Shown: piece after piece, positions 38,295 through 45,789 of the stretch
Numbering within the stretch: the stretch's first letter is position 1
Layout: every line of letters begins with the position of its first letter
Origin: Sphingobacterium sp. lm-10
GTDB taxonomy: Bacteria > Bacteroidota > Bacteroidia > Sphingobacteriales > Sphingobacteriaceae
Direction: 5' to 3'
NCBI RefSeq assembly: GCF_023554555.1
Contig: NZ_JAMJWC010000001.1
Coordinates: 310,001-374,000, forward strand
DNA length: 64,000 nucleotides
Translations under genes and position numbers: made by a program
The notes under the pieces: model-generated
Told to the model about the DNA's origin: nothing
Seen by the model: only the letters and a program-made list of their open reading frames with translations
Databases searched by the model: none

Positions 38295-38975
38295 TTAGAT
38301 CGTGACATTGTCGTGCAGTGCGCCATCTGCGGTGCGCAGAATACGAGACGGCATATTGCGGATGATTTGATAATCATGCGTAGCCATTAGTACCGCTGTA
38401 CCAGACGAAGCAATGTCGCGCAGCAATAGAATGATCTCTTCGGAGGTAGCGGGATCCAAGTTTCCGGTAGGCTCATCAGCAAGGATGATCTCGGGGTCAT
38501 TGAGCAAAGCACGTGCAATCACCACTCGCTGCTGCTCACCGCCGGATAGTTCGTGTGGCATTTTTTTCAATTTGGAACGAAGACCTACTTTCTCTAATAC
38601 GTCAACCATCCGATTTTCGATCAGCCCGCGATCCTTCCAGCCCGTAGCTTTTAAAGCAAACTCTAGGTTTTTTTCTACAGTACGATCATTCAGCAAATGA
38701 AAATCTTGAAAAACAATACCGAGCTTACGACGTAAATAGGGCACTTCGTTGTCATGCAGTTTTTTTAAATCAAACCCTGCGATCATACCTTCTCCAGTAG
38801 CGATGTACAGGTCTCCGTAGATAATTTTCAAAAGACTACTTTTTCCGGATCCGGACTGGCCGATCAAATAGATAAATTCACCCGATTGAATACTAAGATT
38901 CACATTAGCCAGTACGAGGTGCTTCTGCTGATAGATATCGATATTTTTGAGTCTGATAACGGAATGTTCTGTCAT
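38295..38975 (-). CDS. ftsE: FtsE-like ABC transporter ATP-binding protein
   Basis: A 226-residue ABC ATPase with Walker A GQSGSGKSS, signature LSGGEQQR, Walker B IILADEPTGNLD and the H loop MATHD. The segment RKLGIVFQDFHLLNDRTVEKNLEFAL is typical of FtsE. FtsE acts with the membrane protein FtsX to control peptidoglycan hydrolases at the division site. No ftsX lies here; in Bacteroidota the two are often apart. It follows a 67-residue conserved-looking small gene by 6 bp. Confidence 0.85.
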   Translation of the reverse strand: MTEHSVIRLKNIDIYQQKHLVLANVNLSIQSGEFIYLIGQSGSGKSSLLKIIYGDLYIATGEGMIAGFDLKKLHDNEVPYLRRKLGIVFQDFHLLNDRTVEKNLEFALKATGWKDRGLIENRMVDVLEKVGLRSKLKKMPHELSGGEQQRVVIARALLNDPEIILADEPTGNLDPATSEEIILLLRDIASSGTAVLMATHDYQIIRNMPSRILRTADGALHDNVTI

Positions 38976-38981
38976 AAAAAA

Positions 38982-39185
38982 TTATAAATCAAGTTTGACG
39001 ATCTGACCGAAAGGAATTTCTTGAGCGATGCCCATGATGTAGTCCATTTTGTCGCCTAAACCTATTTTGTCTAGGGATTTATCTGGTCTATCGACACGAA
39101 AATAAGCCAATAGGGTAAAGGCCTCATCACGTAATTGTACGTAATCTGGAATTTTTGCTACACCTTTTACTTTTATTAAATACAT
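38982..39185 (-). CDS. Small hypothetical protein upstream of ftsE
   Basis: About 67 residues from the second in-frame ATG at 39185 (MYLIKVKGVAKIPDYVQLRDE); an ATG six codons earlier (39203) is also possible. It is soluble, with the core FTLLAYFRVDRPDKSLDKIGLG. I do not recognise a named family. Tight coupling to ftsE (6 bp) suggests it is a real gene translated with it. Confidence 0.65.
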   Translation of the reverse strand: MYLIKVKGVAKIPDYVQLRDEAFTLLAYFRVDRPDKSLDKIGLGDKMDYIMGIAQEIPFGQIVKLDL

Positions 39186-39193
39186 CTCAACGG

Positions 39194-39253
39194 TCAAATA
39201 CAAACTTTAGTTGTCAAATGTAAAGTTCAATTATCAAATGTATAGTTTTTTCA
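39194..39253. repeat. Three imperfect 20-bp direct repeats
   Basis: TCAAAT followed by similar A/T-rich sequence begins at 39194, 39214 and 39234, an exact 20-bp period. Read on the minus strand, two of the copies give TACATTTG, a match to the -7 consensus, so the array lies in the promoter region of the small gene and ftsE. Confidence 0.45.
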
Positions 39254-39318
39254 CGATAAGCGCCGGAATTGGCCTGAAAATTAACAATTCTTTTGACGAA
39301 TCTCAACGTAGTTCTGAT

Positions 39319-40332
39319 CTATCTATGTTTCTCCAAGAAAGCTAAAATATCGATACCATCGGCATAATCATCCAATGCCGGACACTGACTTTCTCCAAAT
39401 GCGAAGACGGGAACGTTTAGGGAGATACTTGAGCTGGAAACTACACATTGGATGTGATCCTGTGCCGCATGGATATCCGCAGCCACGTCAGTCAATGACG
39501 TGTAGCGCTCGAAATGTACCACGGCTAGGGGAGAAGCCCATTGGGTATCTTCTTTAAGCAGTAGAAAACCATTGTCAAAGTGTATATCTCCGTTAATTAA
39601 GAAAATCGATTTATTGTAGTCATAGTTGTTGGCATACTTATGATGCTGCCCGATCGGATGAAATGTGGCAATACCTTCATAAAATGCGGAAATATCATAA
39701 TGCTCGGGGATGTATATTTTTGATACCGAACGGCAACCTAATCCAAAGTAATCAAAGATGTCGTGACCAAGTTGTAGTAACTGATCTGAAGATTCGTTGC
39801 CTTGGAGTATAGCGACAGAATTTCTGTTTTTTCGAATAATATGCGGTTTCTTTCCGAAATAGTACTCGAAATAACGGGCTGAGTTGTTACTTCCTGTAGC
39901 TATGATCAGATCGTGCATGCCCAATCGTTCAACAATCTCGATTTTGTCTGCAAATAATGGTTCTATTTGGATTAATTGCTGTAATAACCATACAGTCAAC
40001 CCTGCATCGTCCGAGGAAGGCTTTATTTGTACACGGAAACCACTAATCAAAACGCTTAATATATCATGAAAGCCAACCAAAGGAATATTTCCTGCCAATA
40101 CCAGCGCGACCGTTTTATCGGAAAGTTTTTGAGGGATTTGTGCTGTCCAACTTTCTAATTTGCTTTCGGTGAGGTTTTGTGTAATGGCACGAAGCTGCCG
40201 ATTTACATTTTCAGCGGTGTACCAAGGATTTTTTATTTCAGTACTTAGTAATAAGCTTGCTATATCTGAATCATCTTTTCTGAGATAATCCCCCAATTTG
40301 GTAAATGCTGCTATTCGTTGATTCTTTGTCAA
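39319..40332 (-). CDS. LuxC-like acyl-CoA reductase
   Basis: A 337-residue member of the aldehyde dehydrogenase superfamily resembling the LuxC/acyl-CoA reductase group: LVLAGNIPLVGFHDILSVLISG, the nucleotide-binding segment LIIATGSNNSARYFEYYF, and the nucleophile region FGLGCRSVSKIYIP with the conserved Cys. It would reduce an acyl-CoA to the aldehyde. The frame opens with TTG at 40332 and no ATG lies nearby upstream, so a TTG start is likely. It diverges from the ferredoxin gene with 170 bp between; the two are often neighbours in Bacteroidota and the ferredoxin may be unrelated in function. Confidence 0.8.
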   Translation of the reverse strand: MTKNQRIAAFTKLGDYLRKDDSDIASLLLSTEIKNPWYTAENVNRQLRAITQNLTESKLESWTAQIPQKLSDKTVALVLAGNIPLVGFHDILSVLISGFRVQIKPSSDDAGLTVWLLQQLIQIEPLFADKIEIVERLGMHDLIIATGSNNSARYFEYYFGKKPHIIRKNRNSVAILQGNESSDQLLQLGHDIFDYFGLGCRSVSKIYIPEHYDISAFYEGIATFHPIGQHHKYANNYDYNKSIFLINGDIHFDNGFLLLKEDTQWASPLAVVHFERYTSLTDVAADIHAAQDHIQCVVSSSSISLNVPVFAFGESQCPALDDYADGIDILAFLEKHR

Positions 40333-40382
40333 AATGCTGTTTTGTTTAAATTATTTAGAACAAATCTCACCGAATTTTGCTC

Positions 40383-40390
40383 TATCTTTG
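40383..40390 (+). promoter_or_regulatory. -7 element (TATCTTTG) upstream of the ferredoxin gene
   Basis: Matches TAnnTTTG. A second match, TAACTTTG, is at 40454-40461, about 40 bp before the ferredoxin start, so two promoters or a 110-nt leader are possible. Confidence 0.5.
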
Positions 40391-40502
40391 CGAGTATATA
40401 CAACTCGGAAAGGAATAATCTATAATACTTATAGATATTCTTAACGGATTGTTTAACTTTGAAGTGCAAAACTAGTTTAAAATAATTATTGAGAGGTTAT
40501 AA

Positions 40503-40853
40503 ATGGCAATTAAAATAACAGACGAATGTATCAACTGTGGAGCTTGTGAGCCTGAATGCCCTAACAATGCGATCTACGATGCAGGTGTGACCTGGAAGTT
40601 TTCTGAAGGTACTGCTTTAGAAGGAGTGATTGATTTTGGTGATGGGGTTACTTTAGATGCAAACGAGTCTCAGGATGCAGTTTCAGATGAGGTTTATTAT
40701 ATCGTGTCGGACAAATGTACGGAATGTGTAGGCTTTCACGATGAGCCACAGTGTGCAGCGGTTTGTCCGGTAGACTGTTGTGTTGAAGATGAAGATATTG
40801 TAGAATCTGAGGAAGAATTGTTAGCGAAAAAGGCTTGGCTTCACGCAGAGTAA
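40503..40853 (+). CDS. 2[4Fe-4S] ferredoxin
   Basis: A 116-residue electron carrier. The first cluster motif is CINCGACEPECP (residues about 9-20) and the second is CTECVGFHDEPQCAAVCP, with a longer spacer between its second and third Cys, as in the clostridial/Allochromatium-type ferredoxins. The middle insertion is acidic. It has no signal and acts in the cytoplasm as a low-potential donor. A very long hairpin terminator follows. Confidence 0.92.
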   Translation: MAIKITDECINCGACEPECPNNAIYDAGVTWKFSEGTALEGVIDFGDGVTLDANESQDAVSDEVYYIVSDKCTECVGFHDEPQCAAVCPVDCCVEDEDIVESEEELLAKKAWLHAE

Positions 40854-40880
40854 ATTTAATCCACCCATAGTTGGGTAATT

Positions 40881-40940
40881 ATCATAAAAGAAAAAAGCAT
40901 CGGAATATATCTGATGCTTTTTTCTTTTATGATTTTTTTT
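40881..40940 (+). terminator. Exceptionally long terminator hairpin after the ferredoxin gene
   Basis: Perfect 21-bp arms (40881-40901 and 40913-40933, loop of 11), with a long A/T-rich stem and an eight-T tract immediately after (40934-40941). Confidence 0.85.
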
Positions 40941-40991
40941 GTTTGTACTTGTCCTTTTTGTTACCTTCATACACTTATTAATCTGACAATT

Positions 40992-42488
40992 ATGCATGTT
41001 TACGAAGGTATATCCATTGGCCTCTATATGGTATTAATGCTCCTGATAGGCTTTTATTCTTATAAAAAATCTACCGCCAATACGGAGGAATTCTTACTCG
41101 GCGGGCGCAATCTTGGTGCAGCTGTCACCGCTTTGTCTGCTGGTGCGGCCGACATGAGCGGCTGGCTGTTGATGGGCTTGCCGGGAGCGATGTATCTGTC
41201 CGGTTTATCCGCGTCCTGGATTGCGATCGGTTTGACCTTTGGTGCCTATATGAATTATATCTTGGTAGCCCCGCGTTTGCGAGCTTACACAGAGGTAGCC
41301 AATAACGCGATCACGATACCCGTCTTCTTTGAAAACCGCTTTAAAGATAAATCTCAATTATTGAAGATTGCTGCCAGCGTATTAATTTTGATCTTTTTTA
41401 CGCTGTATACCTCAGCAGGTATGGTTTCTGGCGGCCGTCTGTTCGAATCAGCCTTTAATATGGATTATACTACAGGATTAGTATTTACTTCTGTTGTGGT
41501 GGTGATTTACACCTTTATGGGAGGTTTTTTGGCGGTGAGTCTTACGGATTTTGTGCAGGGGGCAATTATGGTTTTAGCATTAGTGATATTACCGATTGTC
41601 ATGATTATGGAACTTGGTGGGCTGGGTGAGACGTTTGCCGTAATTAGAGAGAAAAATCCAGATTATCTGGATCTTTTCAAAGGAACCACTACGGTAGGAA
41701 TTGTTTCTTTGCTTGCTTGGGGCTTTGGCTACTTCGGGCAACCGCATATTCTGGTGCGCTTTATGGCGATTGATAAAGTAAGTGATATCAAGAAAGCGCG
41801 ACATATTGGCATCAGTTGGATGATCTTTACCGTGGGCGGGGCAATGGCGGTAGGTCTATTTGGAATTGCCTATCTGACTAAGAGTGATAGTACGCTGATG
41901 ATGCAGTTTGATGGTTCCAAAGAGATGGCAGAAACGATCTTTATTTATTTGTCGCGCATTATGTTCCATCCATTGATTGGTGGATTTTTGCTTTCAGCAA
42001 TTTTGGCGGCCGTCATGAGTACGATTTCGTCGCAGTTATTGGTGACGGCGAGTTCGATGACAGAAGATATTTACAAAGCGCTGTTGCACAAAGAAGCATC
42101 TCCAGCACGTATGCTGATCGTGAGCCGGCTGTCTGTTTTATTGGTAGCGATTATAGCGATTCTACTTTCATTAAATCCAAAAGATAGTATTCTAAATTTG
42201 GTTGGAAATGCATGGGCAGGCTTTGGCGCTGCTTTTGGGCCTGTTGTTTTATTGGCGCTATTATGGCGAAAATCTACGCGTTGGGGTGCATTAAGTGGGA
42301 TGTTGACTGGCGGTATCGTTGTGCTATTATGGGTTTATATCCCGCATAATTATAAGGATCTTTATGAGATTATTCCAGGATTTTTCGCAGGTTTGTTGGT
42401 CAATTTTGTTGTTTCGTTGGCTACATTTAAGCCCGATGATTCGGTTTCGGAAGACTTTGATAAGATGGAGCGTATGCTGAAGCAGTAG
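40992..42488 (+). CDS. putP: Sodium/proline symporter
   Basis: An SSSF-family transporter with about 13 membrane helices. Starting at the ATG at 40992 (MHVYEGISIG) it is 498 residues, the normal PutP size; the in-frame ATG at 40914 lies within the preceding terminator and is rejected. Visible family features are EEFLLGGRNLGAAVTALSAGAADMSGWLLMGLPG near residues 30-60 and the sodium-site helix region AAVMSTISSQLLVTASSMTEDIY. It imports proline with sodium, as nutrient or osmoprotectant. It is a single-gene unit. Confidence 0.9.
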   Translation: MHVYEGISIGLYMVLMLLIGFYSYKKSTANTEEFLLGGRNLGAAVTALSAGAADMSGWLLMGLPGAMYLSGLSASWIAIGLTFGAYMNYILVAPRLRAYTEVANNAITIPVFFENRFKDKSQLLKIAASVLILIFFTLYTSAGMVSGGRLFESAFNMDYTTGLVFTSVVVVIYTFMGGFLAVSLTDFVQGAIMVLALVILPIVMIMELGGLGETFAVIREKNPDYLDLFKGTTTVGIVSLLAWGFGYFGQPHILVRFMAIDKVSDIKKARHIGISWMIFTVGGAMAVGLFGIAYLTKSDSTLMMQFDGSKEMAETIFIYLSRIMFHPLIGGFLLSAILAAVMSTISSQLLVTASSMTEDIYKALLHKEASPARMLIVSRLSVLLVAIIAILLSLNPKDSILNLVGNAWAGFGAAFGPVVLLALLWRKSTRWGALSGMLTGGIVVLLWVYIPHNYKDLYEIIPGFFAGLLVNFVVSLATFKPDDSVSEDFDKMERMLKQ

Positions 42489-42492
42489 CCTT

Positions 42493-42540
42493 AATAAAAC
42501 AATAAGGCGACCTTTTTGGGGGCGCCTTATTGTTTTATTT
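42493..42540. terminator. Bidirectional terminator between putP and rpsU
   Basis: Perfect 17-bp arms (42493-42509 and 42523-42539) with a 13-base loop, serving both convergent genes. Confidence 0.85.
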
Positions 42541-42556
42541 TGTAAGAATACGTTAC

Positions 42557-42748
42557 TTACGCGTTGTCTAACTGTAAGGATTCTTTATAGATCGCTTTCT
42601 TCACTTGGGTACGACGAGTAATAGATTTTTTCTCGTAAGCCTGACGTGAACGTAACTCTCTCAAAACGCCTGTTTTCTCGAATTTCTTCTTGAAACGCTT
42701 CAATGCTCTATCTAACGATTCTCCTTCTTTTACATTTACAATAATCAT
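42557..42748 (-). CDS. rpsU: 30S ribosomal protein bS21
   Basis: A 63-residue basic protein with the S21 pattern: IVNVKEGESLDRALKRFKKKF, then ELRSRQAYEKKSITRR. It binds the 3' domain of 16S rRNA near the anti-Shine-Dalgarno region; in Bacteroidota it takes part in sequestering that element. It is monocistronic with a TATCTTTG promoter upstream. Confidence 0.96.
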   Translation of the reverse strand: MIIVNVKEGESLDRALKRFKKKFEKTGVLRELRSRQAYEKKSITRRTQVKKAIYKESLQLDNA

Positions 42749-42790
42749 AGCTTTTTATATACCTCCTTTCGTCGTGGAATTCTTGGTGTG

Positions 42791-42798
42791 CAAAGATA
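42791..42798 (-). promoter_or_regulatory. -7 element (TATCTTTG) of rpsU
   Basis: The minus strand at 42798-42791 reads TATCTTTG, about 43 bp before the rpsU start. TTTG at 42816-42813 could be the -33 element, though the spacer (14 bp) is shorter than usual. Confidence 0.6.
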
Positions 42799-42850
42799 GC
42801 TTTATTCGAAGACAAATTAAAGCATTATTCTCAAAAATAAAATATCCCGT

Positions 42851-43480
42851 TTATAACTGCCAATCGGCCACTATTTTTTCCAGAGGTTCTTCTGTAGTAC
42901 ATAGGGCGGTATGTATTCGGAGTGATTTGGCGGTGGCCAAATGCTGTGGGCTGTCATCAATAAATAGTGTCTCTTCTGGATTGATCTGTGCATCATGTAA
43001 GACATAGTCAAAGATGTCACGATCCGGCTTTCGCATCCCCATTTCGTGGGAGTAATACGTTTTTTCAAAAAACACGGTATTACTCTCTACTCCATACTTC
43101 TCTTGAATGTGCTGCATACAATAAGCATAATGGATCTCGTTATTGTTGCTGAGTAGGAATAGGCGGTATTTGCTTTTAAGTTGCGTGAGCACTTCGTGTT
43201 TACCGGCAGGGACACCAATTAATAACGCATTCCAGGCTTGATCGATATCCGCATCGGAAAGATGCGGTGCGTTAGCTATTTTTCGAATACCTTCCCGAAA
43301 CTGTGCCGGACTGATCAATCCTTTGTCAAACTGATCAAAAATTTCGTTTTGCTGTTTATGTGCAAATACATCTTCTACATTTTGTACACCCAATTGGCTA
43401 AAAGCTTGTTGCGCACGTTGAAAGTCAATAGAGAAGATTACGTTGCCGTAATCTAGTACGATATTTTTGATATTTTGCAT
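42851..43480 (-). CDS. HAD-superfamily phosphatase
   Basis: From the ATG at 43480 (MQNIKNIVLDYGNV) the protein is 209 residues. HAD motif I is VLDYGNV, where the nucleophile Asp is followed by Tyr, and the second Asp position is replaced by Asn (D-Y-G-N), as in the haloacid dehalogenase/YihX-like branch. Motif II is LLSNNN, and motif III/IV is GMRKPDRDIF with LFIDDSPQHL. It is a soluble phosphatase, probably for a sugar phosphate or nucleotide. The earlier in-frame ATG at 43543 is rejected because the fold starts right at 43480. Confidence 0.85.
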   Translation of the reverse strand: MQNIKNIVLDYGNVIFSIDFQRAQQAFSQLGVQNVEDVFAHKQQNEIFDQFDKGLISPAQFREGIRKIANAPHLSDADIDQAWNALLIGVPAGKHEVLTQLKSKYRLFLLSNNNEIHYAYCMQHIQEKYGVESNTVFFEKTYYSHEMGMRKPDRDIFDYVLHDAQINPEETLFIDDSPQHLATAKSLRIHTALCTTEEPLEKIVADWQL

Positions 43481-43567
43481 GAGAAGATTTTGATTTGTCG
43501 CTACAAATATCGATAATTGCATCGTCAAAACAGCGCAGCACACGCCATTTCTGACAATAAATTAACC

Positions 43568-43641
43568 GCGCCTATAGCTCAGTCGGTTAGAGTAGAAGAC
43601 TCATAATCTTTTGGTCCCTGGTTCGAGCCCAGGTGGGCGCA
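43568..43641 (+). tRNA. tRNA with CAT anticodon (tRNA-Met, or tRNA-Ile2)
   Basis: The cloverleaf is complete: acceptor GCGCCTA pairing with TGGGCGC (one wobble pair), D arm GCTC/GAGT, anticodon stem GAAGA/TCTTT around loop CTCATAA (anticodon CAT at 43602-43604), and T arm CCTGG TTCGAGC CCAGG. It has a normal first acceptor pair and lacks the three G-C pairs of an initiator stem, so it is an elongator tRNA-Met or the lysidine-modified Ile tRNA. Its 3' half is duplicated at 53913 and, decayed, at 43942, marking it as an integration target. Confidence 0.92.
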
Positions 43642-43711
43642 CAAAGTAAAAAAGTCGTTTTTCTGTAAGGAAAACGGCTTTTTTTGTTTCTCAGGGTACT
43701 TTAGGAGCTTG
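43600..43711 (+). repeat. Direct repeat copy 1 (attL-like): tRNA 3' half plus downstream DNA
   Basis: From the anticodon loop through the tRNA 3' end, the imperfect terminator hairpin near 43647-43687 and on to GTACTTTAGGAGCTTG, this sequence reappears at 53913-54023 with few changes and one-base length difference. The repeats begin inside a tRNA gene and flank an AT-rich gene block, as att sites of an integrated element do. Confidence 0.75.
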
Positions 43712-44067
43712 TACCCTGCACTAATCGGAGTTCTCCGATCGGTGTGATTTACATAGTTTTTCATTCAGAGTTTGTAATTATAGGTGATGAAGCCTGTATT
43801 CATCTTTTGATTCATGCAGGTTTTGTTGAACTTCACGTAAAACGGTTACAAATAGGTTACAGTAAATAATCGGTTAAGTCCCTTTATATCTTGTAAATAC
43901 TTCATTATTGGTTGTTAGGGCTATTTCAATTCTTAGCACTCGAAAGACTTAAAATCTCTTGGTTTTTGGTTCGATCCCAAATGGGTGTACAAATCTAAAA
44001 AGTCGTTTTTCTACATTGAAAATGACTTTTTTTGTATCTCATGGTATTATCTAAATTTATATAATTC
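43712..44067. other. Gene-free spacer at the left edge of the island
   Basis: No coding frame was found. It holds GTTACAAATAGGTT at 43845-43858 (also at 53800-53813 near the right edge) and the decayed tRNA-repeat copy at 43942-44048. Confidence 0.45.
43942..44048 (+). repeat. Decayed third copy of the tRNA-derived repeat
   Basis: GAAAGACTTAAAATCTCTTGG to CTCATGGTATT follows the order of 43594-43700 with many C-to-T and G-to-A changes; the segment AAAAAGTCGTTTTTCT is unchanged. The tRNA portion has lost its anticodon and several stem pairs and cannot work as a tRNA. It lies 20 bp from the stop of the TolC gene. Confidence 0.65.
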
Positions 44068-45441
44068 TTAACTACTACTATTTAACACCTTAATAATTTC
44101 ATTGTAGTACATCGCATTGTATTTAGAAGTTATCACCTTAAATTCACTTAAATTATGATCCAATAATGCTTTTGAAAAGTCTACAGGCGAAGCCAAGCCC
44201 AATTCATATCGTTCAGACAAAGCGTCAAGCGAGGTTTTTAGACTTTTAAGTTGCTTTTTAGAAACATTATATTCTTGAATTGATCGATGGTATTCTTGCA
44301 AAGACTTTTGGAAAATCTTCTCTTGTTCCATCTTGACCTTCTCTATCTCATTTTTTTGTATCAAAATATTGATATCAGCCTTGTTTTTTGCACTGCGGAC
44401 TTGAAAACCATCAAAAATAGGAACCGATAGCGATAGCCCTAAATTGAGTGATCTATTTTGATTCACTTGATTAAGAAATGGCATAAAGTTTCCTGTTTGA
44501 AAATCAACTCTTTCAGAAGAGTAATTGGTTCCGTATCCTCCTGAAAAAGATATTGTTGGCATGTACCTGTTCTTGGCGATTTTTTGCACTAACTCAGCTT
44601 TTGTTAGGTTAATGTTTGCTATCGCAATCAGTGGGTTTTGTGCTAGGGATTCATTTGAGTTTGACGTGTCTGTAATATAAAGATTTTCTATGCTGTTTTC
44701 TGGAATTTCAAGCTCAATACTATCTGTATAGGAAATGTTAAGCAGCTGTTTTAGGTCAATTAACGAGTTGATGTAATTGTTTTTACTAGTTAATGCATTA
44801 AGCTCATTTGTAGCAACTTGACTTTCAGCTAATGATACATCTACTAGTGTTTTTACGCCCATTTCAAATTGTTCTCTTTGTAGTTGCAATTGTTCCTTAG
44901 AAAAATCTAATTGATTAAGGCCAGATTCTAAAAGGGCTCTGTTGGTGATGGCTGTAAAATAGATTTGAAGTAGTTGCAGTTTTGATGATCTATTTAAAGA
45001 TTTTAGTTCTAAATAGTTTGATTCCAAATTTAGAACTGCATTTCTGATTTGGTTTTGTAGTTCAAAACCTTTAAATATAACAACTTGAGTACCAATATTG
45101 GCGTTGGCAAAATTCGTCCATCTGTTTCCAGTTATAAGTTGACCAGCGATCTGGTCAAAGGCTAAACCGAAGTTGTAATTATGACTTAATCCTAAATTTA
45201 GCTTGGGTAGTAAGGCGTTCTTTGCATCTTTTACCTCTTGCCGGGCTAATGTAGTTTGATGTTTAAGATTTTGAATATCTATATTTCTTCGATCAAGTAT
45301 CGATAGAGCTGTAGTCAAATCAATTCTATGTTGAGAGTATGATCTTTGTTGGGAAAATAATATTGATAATAGTATTGTTAATGATGTTTTAAAATTAGTG
45401 TAATTGTGAATAATTGAAAATTTAAGGACATGCTTTATCAT
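44068..45441 (-). CDS. TolC-family outer membrane efflux protein
   Basis: The 457-residue protein has a signal-like N-terminus and two repeats of the OEP fold: long helical hairpins (TTALSILDRRNIDIQNLKHQ, LTKAELVQKIAKNRYMPTISFSGGYG) and SLSVPIFDGFQVRSAKNKA, which is the outer-membrane strand of TolC-like proteins. It should form the trimeric exit duct for a type I-like export system. It is transcribed away from the other island genes but its natural partners, the HlyD adaptor and C39 ABC transporter, are encoded at 49.3-52.8 kb. The coding sequence is visibly richer in A and T than the housekeeping genes to its left. Confidence 0.88.
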   Translation of the reverse strand: MIKHVLKFSIIHNYTNFKTSLTILLSILFSQQRSYSQHRIDLTTALSILDRRNIDIQNLKHQTTLARQEVKDAKNALLPKLNLGLSHNYNFGLAFDQIAGQLITGNRWTNFANANIGTQVVIFKGFELQNQIRNAVLNLESNYLELKSLNRSSKLQLLQIYFTAITNRALLESGLNQLDFSKEQLQLQREQFEMGVKTLVDVSLAESQVATNELNALTSKNNYINSLIDLKQLLNISYTDSIELEIPENSIENLYITDTSNSNESLAQNPLIAIANINLTKAELVQKIAKNRYMPTISFSGGYGTNYSSERVDFQTGNFMPFLNQVNQNRSLNLGLSLSVPIFDGFQVRSAKNKADINILIQKNEIEKVKMEQEKIFQKSLQEYHRSIQEYNVSKKQLKSLKTSLDALSERYELGLASPVDFSKALLDHNLSEFKVITSKYNAMYYNEIIKVLNSSS

Positions 45442-45789
45442 TTTAATTTTTGTCTGATGTGGTGAGTTCAGAGTGTTAAATTATTCGAGTATATTGTTAT
45501 TTTTTAATAATTAGATGATTTTTAAATTTTTTTATTCATTGCAACTGTTTTTAATTGAGTTTTTTATAAATATTTAATTTTATTGATATTTTAATGTGGC
45601 CACTTAGTTTGATGTGAAATAAAATAAGGTGTTTGTGTTTATAATGTGAGTAATTAAATTTTTTATGTTTGGTAAATTATGGTAGATTTTTTAAATGTAA
45701 TAATAAAATTAATATTCTTATTAATTGCATAATTAATTTGGTTTTTATAAGTTTGATACGAACCAAACATCTACTCGTTAACCTAATAT
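45442..45789. other. Very AT-rich divergent promoter region of the island
   Basis: About 350 bp dominated by T and A runs, between the TolC gene (minus) and the VKOR gene (plus). It has no open frame. Both promoters must lie here, but low complexity prevents a firm choice. The composition is clearly unlike most of the window and fits recently acquired DNA. Confidence 0.5.

Noticed and set aside
40914-40991. Upstream ATG start for putP
   Set aside because: The extension lies within the ferredoxin terminator and is not part of the SSSF family; the ATG at 40992 gives the normal length.
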